A DNA stretch of 64,000 nt. Source: Mesorhizobium sp. L-2-11 (GTDB lineage Bacteria > Pseudomonadota > Alphaproteobacteria > Rhizobiales > Rhizobiaceae). Shown one piece after another: positions 26,997-36,490 of the stretch. Under the pieces are notes generated by a model. The model had not been told where the DNA came from, made no database searches, and saw only the letters and a program-made list of their open reading frames with translations. The stretch lies in NCBI RefSeq assembly GCF_016756595.1, contig NZ_AP023257.1:2062001-2126000 (forward strand). The letters run 5' to 3'. The position numbers and the translations under genes were made by a program. Position 1 is the first letter of the stretch; each line of letters opens with the position of its first letter.

Positions 26997-27875
26997 ATGC
27001 CGCATGGCACCAAAATCTTCAAAGCGGGCGACACCGATCTCGGCCAATCTACCGATCTGGGGCAGTTCACCGATCTCGGGCTGTTGCGCCGCTGGCAATG
27101 GCTGGAGCAGGCCGTCGGGCCGGCGGTGGCCCTGCCGACCGAATATCCCGACGGTTACCATGTGCCGCGGCACCGTCACAGCCGCAGTCAATTGCTGCAC
27201 GCGCTTATCGGCGTCGTGCTGGTGACGACGCGGCATGGGCGCTGGATGGTGCCTCCCGATCATGCGATGTGGATTCCTGCCGGCACCGAACATTCCGTCG
27301 AGATGCTTGGCGATGTCAGCATGCGCTCGGTCTATGTGATGCCGGACGCCATTGCCGGGCTGCCCGATGGCTTGCGCGTCGTCGGCATCACCGATCTGAT
27401 GCACAGCCTGATCGTGGAATCGGAAAAGCTGCCGCAAGGCGCCGAGCTTGAGGGGCGCGGCGGGCTGATCATGAGCCTGCTGCTGCATGAAATCCCGAAC
27501 CTGCCGGAACGGCCGCTCGGCCTGCCTTTTCCCTGGGATCCAAGGCTTGCGGCACTGTGCCGGCGCTTCGTCGCAGCACCCTCGCCGCACGCCACGATCG
27601 ACGAATGGGCCGATATCGTCGGCATGAGCCGGCGTTCCTTCACCCGCGCCTTTCATCGCCAGACCGGATTGTCGTTGTCGACATGGCGCCAGCAGGCCTG
27701 CCTGTTCGCCGCCTTGCCGCGGCTGGCCGACGGCGAGCCGATCACAAGGGTGGCGCTCGATCTCGGCTATGACAGCGTGCCGGCCTTTATCACCATGTTC
27801 AAGCGCATGCTGGGGGCATCGCCGCGCGCCTATATGCGCGGCTCAAGGGACAACATCAGGCTATCGAACGGGTAG
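26997..27875 (+). CDS. AraC-family transcriptional regulator with cupin sensor
   Basis: A 292-residue regulator. The N-terminal cupin (HVPRHRHSRSQLLHALIG, IPAGTEHSVEM) is the sensor; the C-terminal double helix-turn-helix includes MSRRSFTRAFHRQTGLSLSTW and VALDLGYDSVPAFITMFKRMLGASPRAY, each cut here to its core. It is divergent from the MFS exporter, an arrangement like NimR-NimT in E. coli, so it likely controls that gene. The first 30 residues contain three imperfect TDLGQ-type repeats, which may be a recent expansion. Confidence 0.92.
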   Translation: MPHGTKIFKAGDTDLGQSTDLGQFTDLGLLRRWQWLEQAVGPAVALPTEYPDGYHVPRHRHSRSQLLHALIGVVLVTTRHGRWMVPPDHAMWIPAGTEHSVEMLGDVSMRSVYVMPDAIAGLPDGLRVVGITDLMHSLIVESEKLPQGAELEGRGGLIMSLLLHEIPNLPERPLGLPFPWDPRLAALCRRFVAAPSPHATIDEWADIVGMSRRSFTRAFHRQTGLSLSTWRQQACLFAALPRLADGEPITRVALDLGYDSVPAFITMFKRMLGASPRAYMRGSRDNIRLSNG

Positions 27876-27911
27876 CGCATGACCCCGAACCTTCGGTTCG
27901 GAATCATGCGC
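27875..27911. repeat. stem-loop at the end of the AraC gene
   Basis: Arms GCGCATGA / TCATGCGC and CCGAAC / GTTCGG pair around the loop CTTCG. It starts at the last base of the stop codon. There is no strong T run, so it may be a small palindromic repeat doubling as an end structure between convergent genes. Confidence 0.7.
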
Positions 27912-27978
27912 AAAATCAAAGTGCTACAGCGTCCTTTGCGCGCCCGCTGAACGCGCGGCGCTGTGGCGGGGCGGGATT

Positions 27979-28914
27979 TCAGTCGAACAGGCTCGACACC
28001 GATTCTTCGGTCGCCGTGCGCGAGATCGCCTCGCCCATCAGGTCGGCGATCGAGACGACGCGGATGTTGCTGGCGTCGAGCACCGCCTGGGTCGGCTGGA
28101 TGGAATCGGTGATGACCAGTTCCTGCAGTTTTGAGGCGCCGATGCGGGCGATGGCGCCGCCGGACAGAACGCCATGGGTGGTGTAGGCGGTGACGCTGGT
28201 GGCGCCGGCGGCAAGCAGCGCATCGGCCGCATTGCACAAGGTGCCGCCCGAATCGATGATATCGTCGATCAGCAGGCAATCCTTGCCGCGCACGTCGCCG
28301 ATGACGTTCATGACTTCCGATTCGCCGGGGCGCTCGCGACGCTTGTCGACGATGGCAAGCTGGGCATCGATGCGCTTGGCGAGGGCGCGGGCGCGGACCA
28401 CGCCGCCAACATCCGGCGACACGACCATGACATTGGCCAGCCGCTTGTATTTCGCCTTCACGTCACGGGCCATGACCGGCACCGAAAAGAGATTGTCGGT
28501 CGGGATGTCGAAAAAGCCCTGGATCTGGCCGGCGTGGAGATCCAGCGTCAAGACACGATCGACGCCAGCGCGCGTGATCATGTTGGCGACCAGCTTGGCC
28601 GAGATCGGCGTGCGGCCTGAGGCGCGGCGGTCTTGCCTTGCATAGCCGAAATAGGGAATGACCGCGGTGATGCGCTTGGCCGACGAGCGCATGAAGGCAT
28701 CGATCATGATGAGCAGTTCCATCAGGTGATCGTTGGTCGGGAACGAGGTGGACTGCAGGATGAAGACATCCTCGCCACGCACATTCTCCTGTATTTCGAC
28801 GAAGATTTCCTGATCGGCGAAGCGCCTGACGCTGGCTTTACCCAGCGGGATGTTGAGATAGCGGGCGACCGCTTCGGCCAGCACCCTGTTGGAATTGCCC
28901 GCGAAAAGCTTCAT
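27979..28914 (-). CDS. prs: ribose-phosphate pyrophosphokinase
   Basis: A 311-residue class I PRPP synthase making PRPP from ribose-5-phosphate and ATP. Diagnostic are [10 protein letters not shown], the [11 protein letters not shown] flexible-loop region and the ribose-phosphate loop [13 protein letters not shown]. It is last in the minus-strand series lgt-methyltransferase-pgeF-M24-lipoprotein-prs. Upstream, AGCCCC/GGGGCT (28959-28976) can form a hairpin in its leader. Confidence 0.97.
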   Translation of the reverse strand: MKLFAGNSNRVLAEAVARYLNIPLGKASVRRFADQEIFVEIQENVRGEDVFILQSTSFPTNDHLMELLIMIDAFMRSSAKRITAVIPYFGYARQDRRASGRTPISAKLVANMITRAGVDRVLTLDLHAGQIQGFFDIPTDNLFSVPVMARDVKAKYKRLANVMVVSPDVGGVVRARALAKRIDAQLAIVDKRRERPGESEVMNVIGDVRGKDCLLIDDIIDSGGTLCNAADALLAAGATSVTAYTTHGVLSGGAIARIGASKLQELVITDSIQPTQAVLDASNIRVVSIADLMGEAISRTATEESVSSLFD

Positions 28915-29080
28915 GCACCGTTCCTGGTGAAGGATGGAGACTCTGGCAGACTCTCTTGAGCCCCTTAGTCGGGGCTTTTAGCGGCCCGTGCCGGTATTGC
29001 AAGCGTCGTGATCGGAATCCGCCGGCTAATCTCAACAAACATGAACGGCGAGGAAAGCCGGCAACATGTCAGCCGGCCGG

Positions 29081-29722
29081 TCACCCCGCTTGACCGCCAA
29101 GCCATGTGGCAAACTGGTCGATCGTCTGGTCGGCGATCGCCTGCATGGTCTCCGGCGCGACCGCAGACCAGCCTTCGCCATTGTTGACCGAGGGCGCCTT
29201 CTGCTGGCCATTGATGCGATGCAGCCGGTTGCCTGCCGGGTCATAGACGTCCCAGACATAGATGACGGTGGTATCCTTGCCTTCCGACATCGTCGAGAAA
29301 TAGCCTTTCAGCACGTGCGTCGGGGTCTGGCCGGCACTTCCCGCCAAGGTGATGCCGCGCTGCTTGGCTCGCGTCTGAAGCTGCGCGGTCAATGGTGTCG
29401 CGGCTTCCACCGAGGCGCCGACGATCGGCGCCACCTGCAGACGGGTGCGTGCGATGACGGCGGCGCTCTTTGCCGGCAGCTCGGTTGCGGGCTGCGCAGG
29501 GGCGGAAGGCTGTGTTGTCGCGGAAGGCTGTGCCGTGGCGGAAGGCTGGGCGGTGGTTGGAGGTGCGGTGGGCGTTGCAGCCGTGCCGCTTCCCGGTGTT
29601 GGCACGGTCTGCGTCGACTGCGGGGCGATGGCCGAGGGTTCGAGAACGTCCTTCGCGTTGGTGCAGGCGGCCAGCGTCAGCGCCGCGAGCAATGACACGG
29701 TCGTCGCATGCGATCGCCTCAT
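29081..29722 (-). CDS. lipoprotein with Pro/Thr/Ser-rich linker
   Basis: A 213-residue lipoprotein: signal peptide ending in the lipobox LTLAAC, then a low-complexity linker with QPSAT-type repeats (about residues 35-80), then a globular domain of about 130 residues (from VIARTRLQVAPIVGAS). ATG 29722 is preferred over TTG 29731, which is too close to the AAGGAG site. I recall similar proteins near prs in Rhizobiales but know no function. The linker repeat is encoded by near-identical 18-base units and probably varies between strains. Confidence 0.85.
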   Translation of the reverse strand: MRRSHATTVSLLAALTLAACTNAKDVLEPSAIAPQSTQTVPTPGSGTAATPTAPPTTAQPSATAQPSATTQPSAPAQPATELPAKSAAVIARTRLQVAPIVGASVEAATPLTAQLQTRAKQRGITLAGSAGQTPTHVLKGYFSTMSEGKDTTVIYVWDVYDPAGNRLHRINGQQKAPSVNNGEGWSAVAPETMQAIADQTIDQFATWLGGQAG

Positions 29723-29776
29723 TTGCCTCAAAACTCCTTGGCGATGAACGCCCCTTGCATTCTTACCATTATGGAT

Positions 29777-30928
29777 TCATTGCACAATCAAGTCGAGATC
29801 ATGGCGGGACAGCGGCTTCGGCTGCGATTCAGTCGTCAGATAGGTGCGGCCAAGTGTCATTGCCGTCTCGGTTTCCGAGTCCATGATGATCATGTGGGCG
29901 AACAGCGTCATGTTTGGCGCGATCGATTCGGGATTGCCCTGATAGAACATCGGCATGTCCATCCATGATGGGGTGAAGCGGGCGCCGAGCGAATAGCCGC
30001 AGGCGTTGAGCCGGTGCTTGGTCAAATTGTGCGCTTCGAGCGTACGGGCATGCGCGTCGAACACGTCGCCGAAGGTATTGCCGGGTGTCATCGCCTTTTC
30101 GACCGCCAGAAGTGCAGCGCGCGCAGCTTCGAACAGTTCCTGATGACGTTTCGACACCTTGCCGGTCAGCACGGTGCGCATCATCGCCGCATGGTAATGG
30201 TGGAAGACGCCGGCCCATTCGAGCGTCAGCTGGTCGTTCTTGCTCAGTTTGCGGCGGCCGGTCTTGTAACGGCAAAGCAATGCGTCCACGCCAGAGCCGA
30301 TGATGAACTCGTTGGCCGGATAGTCGCCGCCGCCGGCAAAGATCGCGCCCTGCATGGCGGCAAGGATCAAGGCTTCGTCGCCACTCTGCTTGATCAGCGG
30401 CAGGGCCGCGTCCAGAGCGTCGTCGGCGAGATTTGCGGCCTTTTCCACCTTGGCGATTTCGGCCGGGCTCTTGAACAGGCGCAGCCGGCTGACGATGCCG
30501 GACGCGTCGGCGATCTGGCCGAAGGTCTGCAATTGCTCGTCCAGGCGCCGGCCATTGTAGGCGGTCAGGCCGTGGGTGTCGTATTCGACGCCGATGCGGG
30601 CGCCGAGCAGGTCGAGGTCGTTGAGCAAATTGCGCAGGTCGATCGCCGGATTGGCGCCGTCGCGATCGGTCCACAGCACGATGTTGTCGATGATCGAGGT
30701 GTGGCGCGCCTGGCGCAGATCGGCCGAGCGCGTGAGCAGGATCATCGAGCCGTCTGCCTTCACCACCAGGCACTGGAAGAAGCAGAAGCCGAACGTATCG
30801 TAGCCTGTCAGCCAGTACATGCTCTCCTGCGCAAACAAAAGGACGGCATCGAGCTTCTTCTCGGCGATCTCGATCATCAGCCGATCGCGCCGCGCGTCAA
30901 ACTCCGACCGTTCGAAATGCAGCGCCAT
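29777..30928 (-). CDS. M24-family (creatinase/DoeA-like) pita-bread protein, metal ligands altered
   Basis: A 383-residue two-domain M24 protein: creatinase-type N-terminal domain, then the pita-bread domain from about residue 150. The usual metal-binding D-x-G and second Asp are replaced: the stretch reads LEWAGVFHHYHAAMMRTV, like ectoine hydrolase DoeA and creatinase, which hydrolyse C-N bonds without two metals. The usual GHGIG is GYSLGAR. So a metal-independent amidohydrolase is more likely than an aminopeptidase; substrate unknown. Its ATG overlaps the pgeF stop (TAATG). Confidence 0.88.
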   Translation of the reverse strand: MALHFERSEFDARRDRLMIEIAEKKLDAVLLFAQESMYWLTGYDTFGFCFFQCLVVKADGSMILLTRSADLRQARHTSIIDNIVLWTDRDGANPAIDLRNLLNDLDLLGARIGVEYDTHGLTAYNGRRLDEQLQTFGQIADASGIVSRLRLFKSPAEIAKVEKAANLADDALDAALPLIKQSGDEALILAAMQGAIFAGGGDYPANEFIIGSGVDALLCRYKTGRRKLSKNDQLTLEWAGVFHHYHAAMMRTVLTGKVSKRHQELFEAARAALLAVEKAMTPGNTFGDVFDAHARTLEAHNLTKHRLNACGYSLGARFTPSWMDMPMFYQGNPESIAPNMTLFAHMIIMDSETETAMTLGRTYLTTESQPKPLSRHDLDLIVQ

Positions 30929-31722
30929 TATTCTGTCTCCAAAACGATTGCCGAAATCTGCCGCCCGTAATCCGGCTCCTTGCGATGGGTGCTGCGCCGG
31001 TAGGAATAAAACAGATCCTCCTCGGCGTAGGTGCAGCGGCCGAGCCCATCGGCGGTGATGCCGGCCCGGCTCAGCCGATCGACCGTATAGCGGTTGAGGT
31101 CGAACATTGCATGTCCCGGGTTCGCGGAGGGCGCGAAATAGCTGATGTTGCCGGCGTCGGCCTCGACGAAGCGGGCGACGAATTCCGGGCCGACCTCATA
31201 GTTTTCCGGGCCGATGGAAGGGCCGAGAACCGCAACGATGCGCTCGCGCCGGGCGCCGAGGCTTTCCATCGCCGCAATGGTGTTTTCCAGCACGCCTGAC
31301 AAGGCGCCCTTCCAGCCGGCATGGGCTGCGCCGACGATTCGCGCCTCCGCATCGGTGAACAGCACCGGTCCGCAATCGGCGGTCGAGGCGCCAACGGCGA
31401 TGCCCGGCCGGTCGGTGACGACGGCATCGGCCTTGGGCCGCTCGCCGGAAAAGGGCTGCCTGGCGATGACGACGTCGGGGGAATGGATCTGGTGCGCGGT
31501 CAACAGATGGCTTGCCGGCACGCCCATCCAGTCGGCGACGCGGCGGCGGTTCTCGGCGACCTGCGTCTGGTCGTCGCTCGAGCCGGTGCCGATGTTGAGG
31601 CCCTGATAGATGCCGCTGGAGACGCCGCCGACGCGGGTGAAATAGCCGTGGCGAATGCCTTGCGCCCGCGCTTTCTCCAGCAAGGGCGACCGAACGGGAT
31701 CCGGTTTGGTCTGATTCAGCAT
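30928..31722 (-). CDS. pgeF: peptidoglycan editing factor PgeF (YfiH, multicopper polyphenol oxidase family)
   Basis: A 264-residue YfiH-family protein that in E. coli removes mis-incorporated serine from muropeptide precursors. The metal ligands are present: His in TAHQIHSPDV, Cys in STADCGPVLF and His in GAAHAGWKG. The downstream GPCIGP motif has Ser instead of Cys (GPSIGPENYEV). It lies between the COG1565 methyltransferase and the M24 gene, the order I expect in Rhizobiales. Confidence 0.93.
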   Translation of the reverse strand: MLNQTKPDPVRSPLLEKARAQGIRHGYFTRVGGVSSGIYQGLNIGTGSSDDQTQVAENRRRVADWMGVPASHLLTAHQIHSPDVVIARQPFSGERPKADAVVTDRPGIAVGASTADCGPVLFTDAEARIVGAAHAGWKGALSGVLENTIAAMESLGARRERIVAVLGPSIGPENYEVGPEFVARFVEADAGNISYFAPSANPGHAMFDLNRYTVDRLSRAGITADGLGRCTYAEEDLFYSYRRSTHRKEPDYGRQISAIVLETE

Positions 31723-31836
31723 GGCTGCGTTGTTGTCCGTGAGAGCGATTTCGTCAAGCGACAGTCGAAAGATGGCGACAGTCCAAAGATGGCGACGGTC
31801 GGAAGGCGGGAGAGTGGGAGAGGCGGCAGCGAAAAG

Positions 31837-32925
31837 TCAATCCGCCGTTGCAAAAGGCGGAACGGCGACGCCGGCGGGCAGGACGGCAAGCACCTTGAAC
31901 AGGTCGCCCATGGCTTGCGGACCGGCGAGGCGTTCGACCTCGCCTGCAATCCTTTCGCGAGCCGCCTCATTGGCATTGGCGCCGAGCTGACCAGCCCGTT
32001 CGAGAAGCCCCATTTCCACCAGGAATTCGCCTTGCGTGGAGAGATGGGCATCAAGGCCATGCGCCCGCACAATCGCGGCAAGCGCGGCGAAATCGACATG
32101 GGCGGTGAGATCGGCCTCGCCCGGATTGGCCAGCACATCTTCGTGATCGTGCCTGCGCAAGGCCTGCAACGTGTCGCCGACCCCTGGCTGGAGATAGCCA
32201 TAGTCGAGAAACAGACCGGCGCCGCCGAGCCCGGCCAATCGCTCGGCGATGCTCGCCATCAGCGCGGCTCGGGCCGGCGCGACCTCGACAATCGCGCCCT
32301 GTGGCGCGTTTTCGGCATCGTCCGGCAACAGCGTCGGATCGACCGAGCCGGCGCCGACGAAGAAGTGCAATTCGTCAGCGCCATCGAGGCCGATCATCCG
32401 TTCGCGCCAGCCTGTACCGGTGCGGACGAACTGGCGGATCGGCACTGCGTCGAACACTTCGTTGCCGACGATGAAAAGCGGGGTCTGCGGCAAGGTGTCG
32501 ATGCTTTCGTGCCAGCCGATCGTGGCAGGCGTGGCGGCAAGCGTTTGCTTCTGGACGTCTGCAAGCCGCGGGCTGGTTTCAATCATGGCGAACGATGCGC
32601 CGGCGGTCAGTGCCGGATCGAGCCGCGCAAGCGTGCGCAGCATGTCCTTCATCAGCGTGCCGCGGCCGGGACCGATCTCGGCGATGGTGGCCGGCATCGG
32701 CCGGCCGGTGGCCAGCCAGGCCTCGTAGAGCCAGACGGCGATCAGCTCGCCGAACATCTGGCTGATCTCCGGCGCGGTGACGAAGTCGCCGGCAGCCCCG
32801 AACGGCTCGCGCGTCGTATAGTAGCCGTCCAGCGGATCGAACAGGCAAAGCGCCATGTAGTGGTTGACGGGGATCGGCCCCGCCGCAGCGATCAGCTCGA
32901 CAATGCGGGTTTTCAGCCGTGTCAT
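31837..32925 (-). CDS. class I SAM-dependent methyltransferase, NDUFAF7/MidA-like (COG1565)
   Basis: A 362-residue protein of the MidA/NDUFAF7 family, which in mitochondria methylates an arginine of complex I subunit NDUFS2. The SAM site is [16 protein letters not shown] (about residue 85), with the typical N-terminus [15 protein letters not shown] and the acidic [14 protein letters not shown]. Its ATG overlaps the lgt stop by four bases, so it is translationally coupled to lgt. A 114-base gap with short GATGGCGACAGTC repeats separates it from pgeF. Confidence 0.92.
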   Translation of the reverse strand: MTRLKTRIVELIAAAGPIPVNHYMALCLFDPLDGYYTTREPFGAAGDFVTAPEISQMFGELIAVWLYEAWLATGRPMPATIAEIGPGRGTLMKDMLRTLARLDPALTAGASFAMIETSPRLADVQKQTLAATPATIGWHESIDTLPQTPLFIVGNEVFDAVPIRQFVRTGTGWRERMIGLDGADELHFFVGAGSVDPTLLPDDAENAPQGAIVEVAPARAALMASIAERLAGLGGAGLFLDYGYLQPGVGDTLQALRRHDHEDVLANPGEADLTAHVDFAALAAIVRAHGLDAHLSTQGEFLVEMGLLERAGQLGANANEAARERIAGEVERLAGPQAMGDLFKVLAVLPAGVAVPPFATAD

Positions 32926-33776
32926 ACCGGCTGTGGCTGCGTAACCGGCTTCGCGGTCGCCATCGCCCAGATGCCGGCCAGCAGCATCGGCAGCGACAGC
33001 ACCATGCCCATCGTCAGCCAGCCGGTGCCGAGGAGGTAGCCGAGCTGCTGGTCGGGCTCGCGGAAGAATTCGACAAGGATGCGCGACAGGCCGTAGCCGG
33101 CGATGAAGGCGCCGCCGACGAAGCGCGGCGTTTTTAGCTTGAGCCGGGAATGGGTGAGGAAGCGCAGGACCAGGAACAGCACCAGGCCTTCGAGCAGCGC
33201 CTCGTAGAGCTGGCTCGGATGGCGCGCAAATGGCCCGCCATTGGGGAATTCGACCGCCCATGGCACGTCGGTCGGCCTGCCCCAGAGTTCGGAGTTGATG
33301 AAATTCGCCACGCGGACGAGGCCAAGGCCGACCGGCACGCCGGCCGCCACCACGTCGAACAGCGACCATGTGCGGATGCCGCGCGACCAGGAAAACAGCG
33401 TCATGGCGAGGATGACGCCGAGCAGCCCGCCATGGAAGGACATGCCGCCCTGCCAGACGGCAAGGATATCGAACGGTTGAGCGATGTAGCGCGGCAGGTC
33501 GTAAAACAGCACGTAGCCGGTGCGGCCGCCAAGCACCACGCCGATGGCCGCCCAGACGATGAAATCGTCGAGATCCTCGGCCTTCATCGGCACGGTGCCG
33601 TCGGGCCAGAGCTTGGCATTGGTGACGAGCCGCTTGGCATACCACCAGGCGAAGAGAATGCCGACGATGTAGCCGACGCCATACCAATGCACCGCCAGTG
33701 GCCCGATCTGGACGATGACCGGGTCGATATTGGGGAAAGGCAGGGCGGCCAACGGCAGCATAAGATACTCGCTCAA
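32922..33776 (-). CDS. lgt: prolipoprotein diacylglyceryl transferase
   Basis: A 284-residue polytopic membrane enzyme that attaches diacylglycerol to the lipobox cysteine. Family motifs include [19 protein letters not shown] and the Lgt signature [17 protein letters not shown]. About seven helices are predicted. It heads the minus-strand unit and is divergent from the ubiK-like gene. Lipoproteins at 29081 and 44801 are among its likely substrates. Confidence 0.97.
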   Translation of the reverse strand: MSEYLMLPLAALPFPNIDPVIVQIGPLAVHWYGVGYIVGILFAWWYAKRLVTNAKLWPDGTVPMKAEDLDDFIVWAAIGVVLGGRTGYVLFYDLPRYIAQPFDILAVWQGGMSFHGGLLGVILAMTLFSWSRGIRTWSLFDVVAAGVPVGLGLVRVANFINSELWGRPTDVPWAVEFPNGGPFARHPSQLYEALLEGLVLFLVLRFLTHSRLKLKTPRFVGGAFIAGYGLSRILVEFFREPDQQLGYLLGTGWLTMGMVLSLPMLLAGIWAMATAKPVTQPQPV

Positions 33777-33950
33777 CAGGATCTCCCGGTTGCGATCACG
33801 TTCGGGCGCGGACCATGCGGCAGGGTTTTGACGGGGTCAAGGCGACCTGGATGCTATCACTCCCAGGGAACAGGATGGCATCAAGGTCCAAACGTTCTTG
33901 CATTCCGCGCCGCGCGCCACTACGTCAAATTGAGCAAGCGAGGATTTGCC

Positions 33951-34253
33951 ATGTCGACTGGACCGAACCGCATTCTCGATGAATTCGCCAAGCTGATGAC
34001 CGACGCTGCGGGTGCCGCGCAAGGCGTGCGCCGCGAAGTGGAAACCGCCTTCAAAGGGCAGGCCGAGCGCATTCTCAATTCGATGGACCTGGTGCAGCGC
34101 GAAGAGTTCGAGGCCGCCCGCGACATGGCGGCGAAGGCCAGGGAAGAAAACACCCGTCTGGCTGCGCGCATCGAGACGCTTGAGGCAAAGCTCGCCGAAT
34201 TGACCGGACAGCCCGCGCCTGCGGCTGCGGCAAAGCCCAGGTCAAAAAAATAA
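33951..34253 (+). CDS. ubiK: UbiK-like ubiquinone biosynthesis accessory factor (BMFP family)
   Basis: A 100-residue BMFP-type protein: an amphipathic helix (ILDEFAKLMTDAAGAAQGVR) and a coiled coil with VQREEFEAARDMAAKAREEN, ending in an Ala/Pro/Lys tail. UbiK helps assemble ubiquinone hydroxylases at the membrane. ATG 33951 follows GAGGA. The gene diverges from lgt, as in other Rhizobiales. Confidence 0.88.
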   Translation: MSTGPNRILDEFAKLMTDAAGAAQGVRREVETAFKGQAERILNSMDLVQREEFEAARDMAAKAREENTRLAARIETLEAKLAELTGQPAPAAAAKPRSKK

Positions 34254-34564
34254 CGTTAAACTTTTCCACAAAGCACAATCGCAAAAAGCGCTTTGTCGTG
34301 AATCGCTTACCGGCATTGCGTGAATCTTTGTGACAGCGGCTTTCCACATGCGAATGACGCAGTGCGAAAAATTGGGCTGGTCACGCGACTCCCGATCAAT
34401 AGACTGAATTTGTTGCATGATTCGGAGCAGGGTCATGCGGCCGGGCGGTGGGTCCGGTCTGGGGTCTTTGCGTTGACGAAGTCCCGGCCGTCCGAGTTCT
34501 AGACAAAATTGTTCGTTGTGCGTGCCCCCGCCTGGCCGAGGCGAAGGAACGACAGGAAGCATTC
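34254..34564. other. intergenic region upstream of the ybjN-like gene
   Basis: About 310 bases following the ubiK stop. It is less GC-rich than its surroundings and probably holds the promoter of the next gene. A weak stem (ACAAAGC / GCTTTGT, 34268-34294) lies near the ubiK end. No gene with codon bias is visible. Confidence 0.5.
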
Positions 34565-35065
34565 ATGGAACTTCTCGAACTCGAATTCTCGCGCGAAATC
34601 CATCCGGTGGATGTTATCGAGCAGGTGGCGCACAACAACGACTGGTCATTCGAACGGGCCGGCGACGACGAGATTTCGATTTCGGTTGCCGGAAGCTGGA
34701 CCGACTACCACGTCTCATTTTCCTGGATGGAGGATTTCGAGGCGCTGCATCTGGCCTGCGCTTTCGACATCAAGGTGCCGGAGGCGCGCGCGCTCGAAGT
34801 GATGCGGCTGCTTTCGCTGATCAACGAGCAGATGTTGTTCGGCCATTTCGACCTCTGGGAGCAGGAGGGCGCGATCATGTTCCGCCAGTCGCTGCTGCTC
34901 GCCGGCGGGGTCGAGCCGTCGAGCCAGCAGGTCGAGGTGCTGTTGTCGTCGGCGCTGGAAGCCTGCGAATGCTATTTCCAGGCGTTCCAGTTCGTCGTCT
35001 GGTCGGGAACCTCGGCCAAGGATGCGCTGGCCGGCGTCCTGTTCGAGACCTACGGAAACGCCTGA
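34565..35065 (+). CDS. YbjN domain-containing protein
   Basis: A 166-residue YbjN-type protein beginning MELLELEFSREIHPVDVIEQ; YbjN proteins are homologous in fold to type III secretion chaperones and influence stress and motility in enterobacteria. The start ATG 34565 has AGGAAG upstream and matches the usual rhizobial N-terminus. No catalytic motif is present. Nineteen bases separate it from the next gene. Confidence 0.88.
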   Translation: MELLELEFSREIHPVDVIEQVAHNNDWSFERAGDDEISISVAGSWTDYHVSFSWMEDFEALHLACAFDIKVPEARALEVMRLLSLINEQMLFGHFDLWEQEGAIMFRQSLLLAGGVEPSSQQVEVLLSSALEACECYFQAFQFVVWSGTSAKDALAGVLFETYGNA

Positions 35066-35083
35066 GCCAGGACCTGAACCTCG

Positions 35084-35398
35084 ATGAGTTCGAGCAGCCA
35101 GCGCAAGCCCGAGATCAGCTTCGCCGATTTCGACCGTGTCGACATTCGCGCCGGCACGATCATCGAGGCCGAGCCGTTTCCGGAGGCGCGCAAGCCGTCG
35201 ATCAAGCTGAAGATCGATTTCGGCGCTGGCATCGGGGTGAAGAAATCGTCGGCGCAGATCACCAAATATTATACGCCCGAGACGCTGATCGGCCCCTTCA
35301 TGTCGGAAGTGCTGACGCTTGGCTTTCCCGACGAAGAGGGGGCGGTCGTCCTCGGTGCGATCGAACGCAGGGTGCCTGACGGCGGCCGACTGTTCTAG
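35084..35398 (+). CDS. CsaA-type tRNA-binding domain protein
   Basis: A 104-residue single-domain protein with the EMAP-II/CsaA OB-fold: [18 protein letters not shown], followed by [11 protein letters not shown] and a C-terminal hydrophobic strand. CsaA is described as a dimeric export-related chaperone in Bacillus; the domain binds tRNA-like structures. It probably shares a transcript with the YbjN gene. Confidence 0.92.
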   Translation: MSSSSQRKPEISFADFDRVDIRAGTIIEAEPFPEARKPSIKLKIDFGAGIGVKKSSAQITKYYTPETLIGPFMSEVLTLGFPDEEGAVVLGAIERRVPDGGRLF

Positions 35399-35436
35399 CT
35401 TCGTCATCCACGGGCGGAGCGGGCGCGAAGCCGACG
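35399..35436. repeat. shortened, inverted R6 repeat fused to a broken gene
   Basis: CTTCGTCATCCACGGGCGG here is the reverse complement of the end of the R6 copy at 36413-36490. It directly abuts the first recognisable codons of a SnoaL-like remnant, so the repeat seems to have replaced that gene's 5' end. Confidence 0.65.
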
Positions 35437-35756
35437 CCGCTTACCTGGCCTGGGACGCTGCGTTCAACAAAGCAGACGCGAAGGCGGTTGCGGCGTTCTA
35501 CACTGACGACGCGATCTTCCTGCCCGCCACCCATGACATCATCAAGGCGCCCGGACGGGGTCGAGAAATTCTTTGGCGGCCTCTTCAGCATGGGAGTGAC
35601 AGGCCACAAGCTCGAACTGATCGAAGCAGAAGGTGACGGCAACCTGCTGTTTGGCACGGCGAAATGGTCGGCCAAGGGTAAAGACGCCAAGGGTGCGGAT
35701 CAGCCGTGGGAGCAGCCTGAAACTCCGGCTGCACACCTTCAACTGATCAACGGCGT
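35437..35756 (+). pseudogene. SnoaL-like / DUF4440 protein remnant with two frameshifts
   Basis: Three successive frames give one coherent DUF4440-type sequence: AAYLAWDAAFNKADAKAVAA then FYTDDAIFLPA in the first; VEKFFGGLFSMGVTGHKLEL and FGTAKWSAKGKDAKG in the second; and SSLKLRLHTFN with a stop in the third. The frame changes lie near 35560 and near 35700. The 5' end is missing and replaced by an R6 repeat. Intact relatives are small NTF2-fold proteins, often fused to or near other enzymes. Confidence 0.8.
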
Positions 35757-35814
35757 TCTCTGCTTCCAAAGGGAGGGTCCTCTACCGGGTCGCTGCCCCG
35801 GCTATGCCTACCCT

Positions 35815-36201
35815 CTATGCCTGCCACATCGTCGAGCGCAGAACGGCCTGCATGTGCTCTTTGAGGTCGAGCTCGCCGCGCGCTTCGACCTTCAGTAGAT
35901 ACTTTGCCTTGGCCCGCCGATCGGCTTCGCTGACAGCGGGATAGGAGCAGACAGCCACCAGCGCTTTTTCTTCAGCCCGGCTAGCCCTGGCACAGTCGCG
36001 GCCGCTACTGCCCCTTTCGTGGACGGCCCTGCCGAACGCCGCGTACGTTGCCCTATGCGCTTCGATCAATGCCCGCAGTTCGCGCGATGGTACCTGGTTC
36101 CGTCGCTGCGGTTCCCTGGCGATGGCCGTTCCGACAACGGTTGAAGTGATCACGGCGCTTGCGGAATTGAGGATCAAGGTGCGGCGGTTGACCCTGGACA
36201 T
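35815..36201 (-). CDS. small exported protein, unknown
   Basis: A 128-residue protein from ATG 36201 (AGGAG upstream). It begins with a Tat-like signal (NRRTLILNSASAVITSTVVG) and has a mature, helical, charged part with two cysteines (RDCARA, VCSYPAV). No domain was recognised. It lies alone between a pseudogene and a glycosyltransferase. Confidence 0.65.
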   Translation of the reverse strand: MSRVNRRTLILNSASAVITSTVVGTAIAREPQRRNQVPSRELRALIEAHRATYAAFGRAVHERGSSGRDCARASRAEEKALVAVCSYPAVSEADRRAKAKYLLKVEARGELDLKEHMQAVLRSTMWQA

Positions 36202-36412
36202 GGCGAACTCCTGGCACTGTGCTGGCTGTGGGACCGCGCCCAGCTGCACGCCCACCATAGCATCACGGGCAGCCGAATCCTGTCAGGAGGTTCAGTCCAG
36301 GCATAAGCGAGATGTCGGGAGGCCATCCGCATCACGAGCACGGTCGTGCCGTCGCCGATGCCTTTGGTGCAGCTCGCCGCCTCAGCCCAACAAGTTCTTC
36401 ACCGAAGGGGCC

Positions 36413-36490
36413 GCTCGCAGGTCACGGAATGGATCCTCGGGTCTGCGCGTCGGCTTTGCCGCCGCTTCGCCCGTGGATGACGAAGGGTGG
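36413..36490. repeat. interspersed repeat, family R6, copy b, overlapping the glycosyltransferase 3' end
   Basis: Starts CTCGCAGGTCACGGAATGG and ends CCGTGGATGACGAAGGG. It matches the repeat at 25546-25622 in orientation and layout. The last codons and the stop of the minus-strand glycosyltransferase lie inside it. Confidence 0.7.

Noticed and set aside
28959..28976. Terminator between the lipoprotein gene and prs
   Set aside because: The AGCCCC/GGGGCT stem has its T run on the plus strand, where no gene ends; for the minus-strand genes it lacks a T tail.
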